Shown one piece after another: positions 17,560-25,481 of a stretch of 64,000 nucleotides of DNA (within the stretch, counting starts at the first letter, position 1; each line of letters starts with the position of its first letter). Location of the stretch: assembly GCA_963786805.1 (NCBI GenBank), contig CAWBAK010000004.1, positions 372,001-436,000 on the forward strand, written 5' to 3'. The notes beneath the pieces are model-generated. The model was not told the origin of the DNA. It saw only the letters and a list, made by a program, of their open reading frames with translations, and ran no database searches. The position numbers and the translations under genes were made by a program. The stretch is from CALGFI01 sp963786805 (GTDB lineage: Bacteria > Actinomycetota > UBA4738 > HRBIN12).

Positions 17560-18927
17560 ATGGAGGTGCTGGACTCGTTCCTGGACGCGGTGGGCGACAC
17601 GCCGCTCGTCCGGCTGAACAAGGTGGCCCGCGGCGTCCCGCCGGCCGTGCTCGCCAAGCTCGAGATGCTGAACCCGGGCGGAAGCGTGAAGGACCGGATC
17701 GGCCTTCGGATGATCGAGGCGGCCGAGGTCGCCGGCGTCCTGAAGCCCGGCGGCACGATCGTCGAGCCGACGTCGGGGAACACCGGGCATGGGCTGGCGA
17801 TCGCCGCGGCGATCCGCGGCTACAAGTGCATCTTCGTGATGCCCGACAAGATGAGCCAGGAGAAGATCTCGCTGCTGCGGGCGTACGGAGCGGAGGTGGT
17901 GATCACCCCGACCGCCGTTCCTCCCGAATCACCCGAGTCCTACTACCGCGTGGCCGATCGCCTCACCGAGGAGATCCCGGGAGCGTTCCAGCCCAACCAG
18001 TACTTCAACGAGGAGAACCCCGCCGCCCACGAGGCGACGACGGGACCGGAGATCTGGCGGCAGACGGACGGAACGATCACCGCGTTCGTGACCGGCGTCG
18101 GAACCGGCGGCACCATCACGGGCGCGGCGAGGTACCTCAAGTCGCAGAACCCGGACGTGCTCGTCGTCGGGGCCGATCCGGAGGGCTCGATCTTCTCCGG
18201 CGACGTCCACACGTATCTCACCGAGGGGATCGGCGAGGACTTCTGGCCGAAGACCTTCGACCCCTCGCTCGTCGACCGGTACGTGCGCGTTTCCGATCGC
18301 GACGCGTTCCGCATGGCGCGGCGGATCACGCGAGAGGAGGGCATCCTCGTCGGCGGCTCGTCGGGAACCGCCGTCGTCGCGGCGCTCGAGGTCGCGCGCG
18401 AGCTCGGACCGGACGACGTCGTCGTCGTGATCCTGCCCGACACCGGACGCAACTACCTGTCGAAGCTCTACTCGGACACGTGGCTCCTCCAGTACGGGCT
18501 CACCGACCGGCCCGAGATCGTCCGGGTCGAAGAGGTGCTCGAGGCCAAGCACGGTGAGCTCCCGCCGGTGGTCACCGTGAACGCGCACGACCGGGTGCGG
18601 CAGGCCATCGACGCCCTGCAGCGCTACTCCATCTCGCAGGCACCGGTCGTCCGCGAGACCTCGATGGACGTGGCGCAGTTCGTCGGCTCGATCCGCGAGC
18701 GCGAGCTGCTCGACCGCATCTTCCGAGACCCCGACGCGTTGCAGGCAGGCGTCGCCGAGGTCATGGGACCGCCGATCGCGATGGTGGAGTTCGACGAGCC
18801 GGTCGACCTCGCCTTCGAGGCGCTCCAGCAAGGGACCGCGGTGCTCGTGGTGAAGGCCGGACAGGTCCTCGGCGTCCTCACGCGGGCCGACCTGCTCGAG
18901 TTCCTGGCCCACCGCCGGCGCGCGTAG
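17560..18927 (+). CDS. cystathionine beta-synthase with C-terminal CBS domain pair
   Basis: A PLP enzyme condensing serine (or O-acetylserine) with homocysteine to cystathionine. The 455-residue protein has the PLP lysine at about residue 44 in GGSVKDR, the substrate loop PTSGNTGHGLA, and the phosphate-binding glycine loop TGVGTGGTITGAARY. Two regulatory CBS (Bateman) repeats occupy about residues 330-455. The ATG at 17560 follows a GGAGAGAGGG purine tract. It heads a three-gene run with DUF429 and a gamma-lyase/synthase gene, consistent with reverse transsulfuration. Confidence 0.92.
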   Translation: MEVLDSFLDAVGDTPLVRLNKVARGVPPAVLAKLEMLNPGGSVKDRIGLRMIEAAEVAGVLKPGGTIVEPTSGNTGHGLAIAAAIRGYKCIFVMPDKMSQEKISLLRAYGAEVVITPTAVPPESPESYYRVADRLTEEIPGAFQPNQYFNEENPAAHEATTGPEIWRQTDGTITAFVTGVGTGGTITGAARYLKSQNPDVLVVGADPEGSIFSGDVHTYLTEGIGEDFWPKTFDPSLVDRYVRVSDRDAFRMARRITREEGILVGGSSGTAVVAALEVARELGPDDVVVVILPDTGRNYLSKLYSDTWLLQYGLTDRPEIVRVEEVLEAKHGELPPVVTVNAHDRVRQAIDALQRYSISQAPVVRETSMDVAQFVGSIRERELLDRIFRDPDALQAGVAEVMGPPIAMVEFDEPVDLAFEALQQGTAVLVVKAGQVLGVLTRADLLEFLAHRRRA

Positions 18928-18932
18928 AGGAC

Positions 18933-19781
18933 GTGCGCGCGCTCGGGATCGACGTCGGGGTTCGCAAGGGTCTCGACCTCGTCCTGCTCGACGAAGACCG
19001 CTCGGTGCTCGACACGGCACGCCGCGTGACGCCGGCCGAGCTCGCGCGGGTGGTCGGCGACCTCGGTCCCGACGTCGTGGCGATCGACGCGCCGCCGGCC
19101 TGGGCGAGCACGGGCCGGTCACGCCTCACCGAACGCGAGCTTCGGTTGTTCGGGATCCAGTCCTTCAACACACCCTCGGATCCCCGGATGGCGGAGCATC
19201 CGTTCTACGAGTGGATGACCGTGGGGTTCGAGGTCTTCCGCGCGATCGAGGTCTCGTTCCCCCGGTACCGGGCGGGCTCGGTCAAGGGAACGGCGATCGA
19301 GGTCTTCCCGCACGCGACGGCCGTCGTCCTCGCGGGGTGCCTTCCGCCCAAGGGCGTGACGGCGCACGGGTGGCGTCGAGGGGTGCTCGGCACCCACGGT
19401 GTGGACGCCCGAGCGCTCCGCTCGGCGGACCAGGTCGACGCCGCCCTGGCCGCGCTGACGGGCCAGTACGCGCTGCAGCGACGGTTCACCGCGCCGGGCG
19501 ATCCCCGGGAGGGTCAGATCGTCCTTCCCTCCGCGACGCTGCCGGCCCACCCGTTCCGCCGAGCGGTCCTGCCGAGCCGCGGCGACGGCCAGCCGGCGCT
19601 CCCCGGCATGACCGCGTGCGGGTGCGGCGATCCCTCGTGCTCCGCGCTCACCGCTCGAGAGTTCGCGCCGGGACACGACGCGAAGCGCAAGTCGGCGCTG
19701 TGGGCCCTCGCCCGCTCGGGAGAGGCGGCGGTCGACGAGCTGAAGAGGAGACGATGGACCCTTCCGCCGGAGATGCGATGA
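18933..19781 (+). CDS. DUF429 protein (predicted RNase H-fold nuclease)
   Basis: A 282-residue protein. The N-terminal ALGIDVGVRKGLDLVLLD and the following VVAIDAPPAW supply acidic residues typical of the DUF429 RNase H-like fold. The C-terminal part has a CGCGDPSC cluster that could bind a metal. Biological role unknown. The gene starts from GTG 5 nt after the CBS gene, and its stop overlaps the next start (ATGA), so it is embedded in a sulfur-metabolism operon without an obvious reason. Confidence 0.75.
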   Translation: MRALGIDVGVRKGLDLVLLDEDRSVLDTARRVTPAELARVVGDLGPDVVAIDAPPAWASTGRSRLTERELRLFGIQSFNTPSDPRMAEHPFYEWMTVGFEVFRAIEVSFPRYRAGSVKGTAIEVFPHATAVVLAGCLPPKGVTAHGWRRGVLGTHGVDARALRSADQVDAALAALTGQYALQRRFTAPGDPREGQIVLPSATLPAHPFRRAVLPSRGDGQPALPGMTACGCGDPSCSALTAREFAPGHDAKRKSALWALARSGEAAVDELKRRRWTLPPEMR

Positions 19782-20968
19782 GCACCGAGGACGACCGCGC
19801 CGACGAGCTGGCCTCAAGTAGCGAAGCGGTAGGCCACAACGGAGGGGCCTTCGAGACGCGCGCGATCCACGTCGGGCAGGAGCCCGATGCGGAGTTCGGA
19901 TCCGTGAACGTCCCGATCTACCAGACCTCGACGTACGCCCAGCCCGCGGTCGGCAAGCCGAAGGCCTACGACTACGCGAGGAGCGGCAACCCGACACGCG
20001 AGGCGCTCCAGCGCGTCCTGGCTTCCCTGGAGGGCGGCACGCGCGGCCTGTCCTTCTCGAGCGGCCTCGGGGCGAGCACCACCCTGCTGCTCACGCTGAA
20101 GCCCGGCGATCACGTCGTCCTCGGCGACGACGTGTACGGGGGGACGTACCGACTGCTCGCCCGCGTGCTGCAGCAGTGGGGCATCGCGTTCGACACGATC
20201 GATCTCGCCGACGAGGCCGCGCTCGGCAACGCCCTGCGCGAGGAGACCCGGATCGTCTGGCTCGAGACGCCGACGAACCCGTACCTCAAGGTGATCGACA
20301 TCGCGCGGGTCTCGGAGATGGCCCACGCGGCCGGTGCCCGGTGCGTCGTCGACAACACCTTCGCCACGCCGTATCTGCAGCGGCCGCTCGGGCTCGGCGC
20401 CGACGCGGTGGTGCACTCGGTCACGAAGTACCTCGGCGGGCACTCCGACCTGATCGGCGGCGCGATCGTGACCAGCGACGACGAGCTGATCGAGCGGCTC
20501 ACCTTCTTGCAGAACTCCGTCGGCGCCGTCCCGGGACCGATGGATTGCTATCTGGCGCTCCGAGGAGTGAAGACGCTCGCCGTCCGCATGGAGGCGCACT
20601 GCGCCGGCGCCGAGCGCGTCGCCGCGTTCCTGGCCGAGCACCCGAAGGTGACGAAGGTCCACTATCCCGGCCTGCCCGCCAACCCGAACCGGGAGCTCGC
20701 CGAGCGCCAGATGCGCCGCTTCGGCGGGATGGTGAGCTTCGAGATGCGGACCCCCGACGAGGCCTTGGCGGTCGCGGAACGGACGAAGATCTTCTTCCTC
20801 GCGGAATCGCTCGGCGGTGTCGAGTCGCTGATCGAGGTGCCGGGTCCGATGACCCACGCGAGCGTGGCCGGGTCGCCGCTCGAGGTTCCCGACACGCTGG
20901 TCCGGCTGTCGGTCGGGATCGAACATCCCGACGACCTCGTCGCCGACCTGGACCAGGCGCTGGCCTAG
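19778..20968 (+). CDS. cystathionine gamma-lyase / gamma-synthase
   Basis: A Cys/Met-metabolism PLP enzyme of 396 residues. The PLP lysine is about residue 217 in SVTKYLGGHSD. Other family motifs are YARSGNPTR, LEGG..GLSFSSGLGA, and the C-terminal ESLGGVESLIEVPGPMTHAS. Next to a cystathionine beta-synthase gene, the lyase direction (cystathionine to cysteine) is most likely; lyase and synthase cannot be told apart by sequence alone. The ATG at 19778 overlaps the DUF429 stop and has GGAG upstream. A 26-bp dispersed repeat lies inside codons 11-20, in a nonconserved N-terminal tail. Confidence 0.9.
   Translation: MSTEDDRADELASSSEAVGHNGGAFETRAIHVGQEPDAEFGSVNVPIYQTSTYAQPAVGKPKAYDYARSGNPTREALQRVLASLEGGTRGLSFSSGLGASTTLLLTLKPGDHVVLGDDVYGGTYRLLARVLQQWGIAFDTIDLADEAALGNALREETRIVWLETPTNPYLKVIDIARVSEMAHAAGARCVVDNTFATPYLQRPLGLGADAVVHSVTKYLGGHSDLIGGAIVTSDDELIERLTFLQNSVGAVPGPMDCYLALRGVKTLAVRMEAHCAGAERVAAFLAEHPKVTKVHYPGLPANPNRELAERQMRRFGGMVSFEMRTPDEALAVAERTKIFFLAESLGGVESLIEVPGPMTHASVAGSPLEVPDTLVRLSVGIEHPDDLVADLDQALA
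19810..19835. repeat. 26-bp dispersed repeat, copy 1 (inside metB/cth-type gene)
   Basis: Identical over 26 bp to 33477-33502. The ends GGCCT / AGGCC are inverted. It encodes ASSSEAVG in the poorly conserved N-terminus of the PLP enzyme, so insertion there was tolerated. Confidence 0.75.
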
Positions 20969-21030
20969 CGGATCTCCACGTCGCCGTCGGCGGTCGCGAG
21001 CGCGACCGACCGGACGCCTGCCGACCCCGG

Positions 21031-21310
21031 CGTCGCGCGGATGGGAAGGTCTTCGCCGCCGAGCCAGCGCGAGAACGGCATCGCCCCCCACCGATCACCG
21101 CGACCCGTTCACGCGAAGTCCGTGGCCGCGCGGGAGCGTCCCGGATGGAGAGCGCGGCACGTCCGGGATCGGCGTCGCGCGGATGGGAAGGTCTTCGCCG
21201 CCGAGCCAATCGCGAAGCAGATCGGCACCGCCCCCCACCTCGATCCCCGCGATCCTTTCGACTCGGAGTCCGTGGCCGGCGCGCGCGCGTCCCGGATGGA
21301 GATCGGCCGG
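21031..21310. repeat. diverged 142-bp tandem duplication (VOC gene 3' part)
   Basis: A unit beginning at 21031 recurs from 21173 with the same order of segments (the 5' 28 nt nearly identical, then mismatches and small indels). The offset is not a multiple of three. Confidence 0.65.
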
Positions 21311-21699
21311 CACGTCCCACGCGATGAAGAAGGGAAGCCCCGGCGCTGGCTCGGGTCCTCGAGTCCCGCGCTCCTCCACCGAAGGACCTGACCGTCGGGA
21401 CGCTCGCGCGGCGAGGCGTGGACGGAGAGGAGGCTGGCGGCCCTCGACGATCTCGAGGTCGAGCCGCGCGGCGACCGCGTCCAGGTCGTCGGTCACGACG
21501 GCGATCGCCAGCCAGCCCTCGCCCGCCGCGGCTCGCTCCATCGTCGCGCGGCCGAAGTCCGAGGCCGCCGCGCGATCCGCGTCGACGACCGCGATGAGCT
21601 CGAGGTAGTCCTCGCCGAACGGCACGATCCGATTGGCGGTCCCCCATCGTCCGTGATGCCCGCCCTCCGCCGAGTCCAGACCGAGCTCGCGACGGAACC

Positions 21700-21877
21700 G
21701 TTCGGCCGTCGCGTCGAGATCGCGAACGGCGTACACGACGTGGTGGATACGGAGCGACCGATCGGAGGTCACCGACGACACGATAGACGCCTCTGCCCGT
21801 CGACCGAGCTCGGAGGAACCGTCGGCCGTCGCGTCGAGATCGCGAACGGCGTACACGACGTGGTCGATCCGGAGCAC
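21700..21877. repeat. 120-bp-offset duplication (VOC gene 5' part)
   Basis: About 39 bp are identical between 21705-21744 and 21825-21864, and flanking sequence is recognisably related. The 120-bp offset keeps the reading frame. Confidence 0.7.
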
Positions 21878-21884
21878 GCGGCGG

Positions 21885-21890
21885 AGCCTA
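21885..21890 (-). promoter_or_regulatory. -10 element, leaderless VOC gene start
   Basis: TAGGCT on the minus strand, 7 nt before the GTG at 21877. Confidence 0.4.
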
Positions 21891-21912
21891 CCGCAGCTCT
21901 CGAACCTGCCCC

Positions 21913-21918
21913 TAGACT
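21913..21918 (+). promoter_or_regulatory. -10 element of small membrane-protein gene
   Basis: TAGACT, 6 nt before the GTG at 21925. Confidence 0.4.
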
Positions 21919-21924
21919 CGTCGA

Positions 21925-22125
21925 GTGCTCCGTGGGATCGTGCCACCGCTGCTGACGCTCGTCGCCGTCGCTGCTTCCCAGACGAGCGACGCGGCGACCG
22001 CTTCGCCTTCGCCGTCTCCTGTTCCGGGAGCGGGCGGTGCGCTCGGAACGGGTGTCGGGATCCTCATCGCCGTCGCGCTTCTGGGCCTGTTGCTGTGGTC
22101 CCGCAGACGATTGGATCGGCCCTGA
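21925..22125 (+). CDS. small exported/membrane protein
   Basis: A 66-residue protein with an N-terminal hydrophobic signal segment, a low-complexity SPSPSPVPGAGG linker and a C-terminal hydrophobic helix ending in WSRRRLDRP. It looks like a hairpin or tail-anchored membrane protein. There is no sortase motif and no recognised family. Support comes from the -10 hexamer 6 nt before its GTG start. Confidence 0.5.
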   Translation: MLRGIVPPLLTLVAVAASQTSDAATASPSPSPVPGAGGALGTGVGILIAVALLGLLLWSRRRLDRP

Positions 22126-22128
22126 GGA

Positions 22129-22293
22129 CTACCCCTTCGGACGCTTCAGGTACGCGACGAGCGACTGGCCGCCCATCGGGTTCGTGATCTGGGCCACGGC
22201 GACGAGGTCCCACCCGTCCTCGCCGAACGTGTTGAGGATCTCCCCAGGATTGTGCTCGAGCAGTGGCGCGACGAAGTACTCCCACTTCTGCAT
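22129..22293 (-). CDS. DUF4177-like small protein
   Basis: A 54-residue protein running from QKWEYFVAPLLE through LNTFGEDGWDLVAVAQITN to LKRPKG. The pattern W-E-Y at the start and GE-GW-LV in the middle is that of the small DUF4177 family, whose role is unknown. An AGGGGG ribosome-binding site precedes the ATG at 22293. It follows the CoA-binding gene by 9 nt and is probably the last gene of the NUDIX operon. Confidence 0.7.
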   Translation of the reverse strand: MQKWEYFVAPLLEHNPGEILNTFGEDGWDLVAVAQITNPMGGQSLVAYLKRPKG

Positions 22294-22302
22294 GCCGTCC
22301 CC

Positions 22303-22740
22303 CTATCGCGTTGCCTCCAGACGTCCGATCGTGGTCCTGATGCAGACGCCCATGATGACGGTCAATCCGGCCTCGTCCGCGATGCGCCGCGCTTCCTCGT
22401 TCACGATCCCCTGCTGCAACCACAGGACCTTCGCGCCGCGCCCCACCGCCTGTTCCGCCACCGATGGCGTTTCCTCCGCACGACGGAACACGTCGACGAT
22501 CTCGATCGGGATCTCCGCCGGCACGTCGAGGAGCGAGGGATAGGCGCGCTCATCGAGCACCTCCGTCTCGTTCGGGTTGACCGGCACGATGCGGTAGCCC
22601 CGCTCCTGCAGGAACGCGGCCACCTCGTGCGAGGGCCGATCGGGCTTCGACGAGAGCCCGACGACGGCGATGGTGCGCGCGCCGAGGAGGATCGAGCGGA
22701 GTTGGTCGTCCGACGGCAGGAAGGGCTCGGGCTCGGTCAC
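22303..22740 (-). CDS. CoA-binding domain protein (YccU type)
   Basis: A 145-residue single-domain Rossmann protein: TIAVVGLSSKPDRPSHEVAAFLQERGYRIVPVNP near the N-terminus and AKVLWLQQGIVNEEA towards the end, the pattern of stand-alone CoA-binding proteins related to succinyl-CoA ligase alpha. Precise role unknown. Its GTG overlaps the NUDIX stop (GTGA), so the pair is translationally coupled; the NUDIX member may hydrolyse CoA, giving a possible shared theme. Confidence 0.85.
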   Translation of the reverse strand: MTEPEPFLPSDDQLRSILLGARTIAVVGLSSKPDRPSHEVAAFLQERGYRIVPVNPNETEVLDERAYPSLLDVPAEIPIEIVDVFRRAEETPSVAEQAVGRGAKVLWLQQGIVNEEARRIADEAGLTVIMGVCIRTTIGRLEATR

Positions 22741-23300
22741 ACGCGCTCGGGTCCGAGGATCACGAGCAGGCTGTGCAGGATGTGGGCCGTCGCCCCCCAG
22801 ATCGTGTGGTCGCCCATCTCGTAGGCGTGCCCCCGGTAGACGCCCACCGTGAGCTCCCACTCCACCTTCTTCTCGGCGGCGGCGAGCTCGTCGAGCGGGA
22901 AGATGAGCACCTCGGCGATCTCGCCCGGGTTCGGTCGCAGGATCGGCGGCTCCCCGAACAGGCCCACGAACGGGACGATGAGGATGCTCGAGACGAAGGT
23001 GTGGATGGGAGGCAGCGCGCCGAGGACCTCGACCGCGGCGGGATCGATCCCGAGCTCTTCCTGCGTCTCGCGGAGGGCCGTGTCCACCGCCGCCGCGTCC
23101 TCCTCCTGCCGGATGCCTCCGGGGAACGAGATCTCGCCGGGATGCCGCGAGAGGTCCTCGGTCCGCTTCGTGAACAGGATGGAACCGGGGTCCAGGATCG
23201 GCACGAGCACCGCGGCGAGACGTTCACCCGGCGGCGGCTCGTGGCTCGGCTCGAGGTCGAGCGCCCCGTCGAGCCGGACGCGAAGGTCGGTCGAGTACAT
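22737..23300 (-). CDS. NUDIX hydrolase, probable CoA pyrophosphatase
   Basis: A 187-residue NUDIX protein. The box reads GGIRQEEDAAAVDTALRETQEELGID, preceded by HPGEISFPGG, the combination typical of NudL/CoA diphosphatases that cut CoA to 4'-phosphopantetheine and ADP. The ATG at 23300 lies 9 nt from the divergent peptidase gene; its start codon is covered by that gene's -10 hexamer. First gene of the operon with the CoA-binding and DUF4177-like genes. Confidence 0.85.
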   Translation of the reverse strand: MYSTDLRVRLDGALDLEPSHEPPPGERLAAVLVPILDPGSILFTKRTEDLSRHPGEISFPGGIRQEEDAAAVDTALRETQEELGIDPAAVEVLGALPPIHTFVSSILIVPFVGLFGEPPILRPNPGEIAEVLIFPLDELAAAEKKVEWELTVGVYRGHAYEMGDHTIWGATAHILHSLLVILGPERV

Positions 23301-23301
23301 T
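23296..23301 (+). promoter_or_regulatory. -10 element of M20 peptidase gene, overlapping the NUDIX start codon
   Basis: TACATT, 8 nt before the ATG at 23310. It contains the CAT (23298-23300) that is the NUDIX gene's ATG on the other strand. Confidence 0.5.
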
Positions 23302-23309
23302 GCCCGGCC

Positions 23310-23315
23310 ATGGTA
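23310..23315 (-). promoter_or_regulatory. -10 element of NUDIX gene, overlapping the M20 peptidase start codon
   Basis: TACCAT on the minus strand, 9 nt before the NUDIX ATG at 23300. It contains the peptidase ATG (23310-23312). Confidence 0.5.
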
Positions 23316-24506
23316 GAGGAGCCCCTCACCGACCTCGCGGGCAGTGCCGCCCGAGCGGTGGATCCGGACGAGGTGCTTCGCTACGCGCGCGCGCTCATCG
23401 CCGCGGCGAGCGAGAATCCCGGAGGGTCCGAGGACGACGCCGCCGAGGTATCCGGCACGATCCTCGCCGAGCTCGGAGCCACGTGCACGACGATCCGCTC
23501 CGAGACGGGCCGCCCGAGCATCGTGGCGACGTTCGGCGATGGCGCACGTCCGACGCTGGCCTGGAACGGCCATCTGGACACCGTGCCCATCGGCGACCCC
23601 TCGTCGTGGGACGTGGAGCCGCTCGAGGGCGTCGTTCGAGACGGACGCCTGATCGGGCGCGGCGCGGTCGACATGAAGGGGGCCGTCGCCGGGGCGCTCG
23701 CCGCGGCCTCGGCGATCCGGCGCACTGGCATCGCCCTCGGTGGCACCCTTCAGTTCCATCTGGTCGCCGACGAGGAGCACCTCGGCAGCCACGGTACGAA
23801 GGTCCTCCACGAGAAGGGCATGCTGGACCAGGATGCATGCATCGTCGGCGAGGCGACGGACCTGCACCTCGGGCTCGCCGAACGCGGCGGCGCCTGGGTC
23901 ACCGCGATCGCGCGCGGTACCGCCGCCCACGGTTCGCAGCCGCACCTCGGCGTGAACGCGATCACGTCGATGGCCCGGTTCGTCTTGCGCCTGCCCGAAG
24001 TGCTTCCCGATCTCGAGCACCCGCTCACGGGCCGGCCAAGCGTGAACGCGGCGCTGATCTCCGGTGGGAACGCGCCGAACGTGGTCCCGGACCGGTGCGA
24101 GCTCGACATCGACCGCCGCATCGTGCCGGGCGAGACCTCGCCCGAGGAGGTCCTCGCTCCGTTCGAACGCCTCGGAGCGGATCTCCGTCGGGAGCACCCC
24201 GAGACCGACCTCTCGTTCCGGATCCGCGAGTGGACCGACGCGGCCGAGGGCGACCCCATGTCCGCGATCGCGGTCGCCTGCCGCCGGGCGGTCGAGGAAG
24301 AGACGGGCGAGGTCCCGCGCGACGTCGGGTTCACCGGCATCACCGACGCCCGGTTCTACCTGAACGACGCCCGGATCCCGACCGTGATCCTCGGGCCTGG
24401 CTCGCTCGCCGTCGCCCACACCGCGAACGAATGGGTGGAGGTCGACGCGCTCGTGGCCGCCGCCCGTGTCTACGCCCGGATCTTCGTGGGGTTCCTGGGC
24501 GCCTGA
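23310..24506 (+). CDS. M20-family metallopeptidase (DapE/ArgE type)
   Basis: A 398-residue di-zinc amidohydrolase. Metal ligands are evident in WNGHLDTVP, GRGAVDMKGAVAG (bridging Asp) and VADEEHLGSHG (catalytic Glu-Glu). A dimerisation domain follows (GTAAHGSQPHLGVNAI) and the last ligand His is in LAVAHTANEWV. It probably desuccinylates or deacetylates an amino acid (DapE for lysine/murein or ArgE for arginine); the sequence alone does not separate these. Confidence 0.85.
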   Translation: MVEEPLTDLAGSAARAVDPDEVLRYARALIAAASENPGGSEDDAAEVSGTILAELGATCTTIRSETGRPSIVATFGDGARPTLAWNGHLDTVPIGDPSSWDVEPLEGVVRDGRLIGRGAVDMKGAVAGALAAASAIRRTGIALGGTLQFHLVADEEHLGSHGTKVLHEKGMLDQDACIVGEATDLHLGLAERGGAWVTAIARGTAAHGSQPHLGVNAITSMARFVLRLPEVLPDLEHPLTGRPSVNAALISGGNAPNVVPDRCELDIDRRIVPGETSPEEVLAPFERLGADLRREHPETDLSFRIREWTDAAEGDPMSAIAVACRRAVEEETGEVPRDVGFTGITDARFYLNDARIPTVILGPGSLAVAHTANEWVEVDALVAAARVYARIFVGFLGA

Positions 24507-24523
24507 GTCGGCCCCGGCGGCGC

Positions 24524-24529
24524 TATCCT
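24524..24529 (+). promoter_or_regulatory. -10 element of A-type Fe-S carrier gene
   Basis: TATCCT, 8 nt before the ATG at 24538. Confidence 0.5.
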
Positions 24530-24537
24530 TAGGGGCG

Positions 24538-24873
24538 ATGGAGACGACCACCGTCATCACGGTCACCGACAAGGCAGCGGGCAAGATCCGCCAGCTCGCC
24601 GAGCGGGAGGGCGCCGAGCCCGTCCTGCGCGTCCGCGTCGTGGCCGGAGGGTGCTCGGGGTTCTCCTACGAGCTCGGCTTCGACGCCCGGACCCAGGACG
24701 ACGAGGTCGTCCCCGCGGCCGAAGGCGTTCAGGTGCTCGTCGACCCGAAGAGCGCCCCGATCCTGGAGGGCTCGACGCTCGAGTTCAACGACGCGCTGCT
24801 CGGCGGCGGCCTCAAGATGATGAATCCGCGGGCCACGCACGAGTGCGCTTGCGGCGACTCGTTCTCCATCTGA
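24538..24873 (+). CDS. A-type iron-sulfur cluster carrier (IscA/ErpA/HesB)
   Basis: A 111-residue protein that carries Fe-S clusters to apo-enzymes. The three conserved cysteines are C39 in GGCSGFSYELGF and C103/C105 in CACGDSF near the C-terminus. It is close to several Fe-S proteins (FrhB-like, 7Fe ferredoxin), which are plausible clients, but forms no operon with them. Confidence 0.93.
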   Translation: METTTVITVTDKAAGKIRQLAEREGAEPVLRVRVVAGGCSGFSYELGFDARTQDDEVVPAAEGVQVLVDPKSAPILEGSTLEFNDALLGGGLKMMNPRATHECACGDSFSI

Positions 24874-24898
24874 TCGGCCGCTCCCGCGGCCGGATCGG

Positions 24899-25332
24899 CT
24901 AGGCGACCTCGACGGTTCCCGTCATCGATGGGTGGATGGCGCAATGGAACCCGGTCGTCTCCGAGACGTCGACCGTCGCCGTGCCGGTCTCCCCCGCACC
25001 GAGCGCCAGGTCGGCGCTGCCGTCGTCGAGCGTGAACGTGTGCGGCGCCGTGTCGTTGTTCGTCACCGTGACCTCGGTCGGGCCCGACACCGTGATCGTC
25101 GACGGGTTGAAGGCAAAGCCCTCGATGACGATCTCGGTGCCGCCGCCACCGCCGCCACCGCCGCCACCGCCGCCACCGCCGCCGTTGGTCTCGCCGGTCG
25201 CCGCCGTGGGCCCCGTCGCCGCCGTCGGCCCGGTGGTGTCACCCCACCGTCGTCGTCTCCGCCGCACGCGGCCAGGACCAGGGCCATCGCGAAGATCCCC
25301 GCGATCAGCGCTATCCAGCGTGTTCCGCGCAT
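24899..25332 (-). pseudogene. cupredoxin lipoprotein, one frame shift in a G run
   Basis: The ATG at 25332 (site AAGGAGGGG) opens a lipoprotein signal peptide with lipobox LVLAACGG, then DDDGG. The frame breaks near 25245 at GGTGGGGTG: one missing G restores continuity with GDTTGPTAATG. A polyglycine spacer and a plastocyanin-like domain follow, with copper ligands His (APHTF) and the Cys-His-Met set in FHCAIHPSM. The product would be an extracytoplasmic blue-copper electron carrier. The break in a homopolymer suggests a sequencing indel. Confidence 0.85.
25138..25183. repeat. 9-bp microsatellite encoding polyglycine
   Basis: About five copies of a GCC-GCC-ACC unit, read on the minus strand as glycine codons. 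It forms the spacer between the lipobox and the copper domain; repeat number may vary between strains. Confidence 0.8.
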
Positions 25333-25468
25333 CTTCCCCTCCTTGCGTTCGAGATCCGAAGGCTGCAGCCTAGCCCACAAGGCTCCCGAAGTGCGACCAA
25401 CCCCCGGCTGGCTCGCCCCGACCGCGGGAGCGACGCGGACCGGAGACCGCGCGACCGGGTACCCCACT

Positions 25469-25474
25469 TATACT
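25469..25474 (+). promoter_or_regulatory. -10 element of FrhB-like gene
   Basis: TATACT, a near-consensus hexamer, 7 nt before the ATG at 25482. Confidence 0.55.
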
Positions 25475-25481
25475 GCGCCGG

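Larger units (their letters stand above)
20965..21877 (-). pseudogene. glyoxalase-like VOC protein gene, scrambled by duplications and frame shifts
   Basis: Belongs to the Glyoxalase_3-like VOC group: HVVYAVRDLDATAERFRRELGL, FGEDYLELI, LPFFIAWDVP. Four lesions are visible. First, the 16-residue N-terminal strand is repeated in frame at a 120-bp offset (21841 against 21721). Second, a compensating pair of shifts makes 21350-21405 read as nonsense while another frame gives RERPDGQVLRWRSAGLED, the conserved family segment. Third, the C-terminal segment DLPIRATP is duplicated 142 bp away, out of frame. Fourth, the present frame stops at 21095, while the natural end (DGDVEIR, stop 20965) is in another frame. 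The GTG at 21877 has TAGGCT 7 nt upstream. Confidence 0.75.

Noticed and set aside
21925..22125. Sortase-anchored surface protein
   Set aside because: The C-terminal helix and Arg tail are present, but there is no LPxTG-type motif.
25138..25183. Possible CRISPR-like or tandem regulatory repeat
   Set aside because: The 9-bp units are simple glycine codons inside the cupredoxin lipoprotein, with no spacers.
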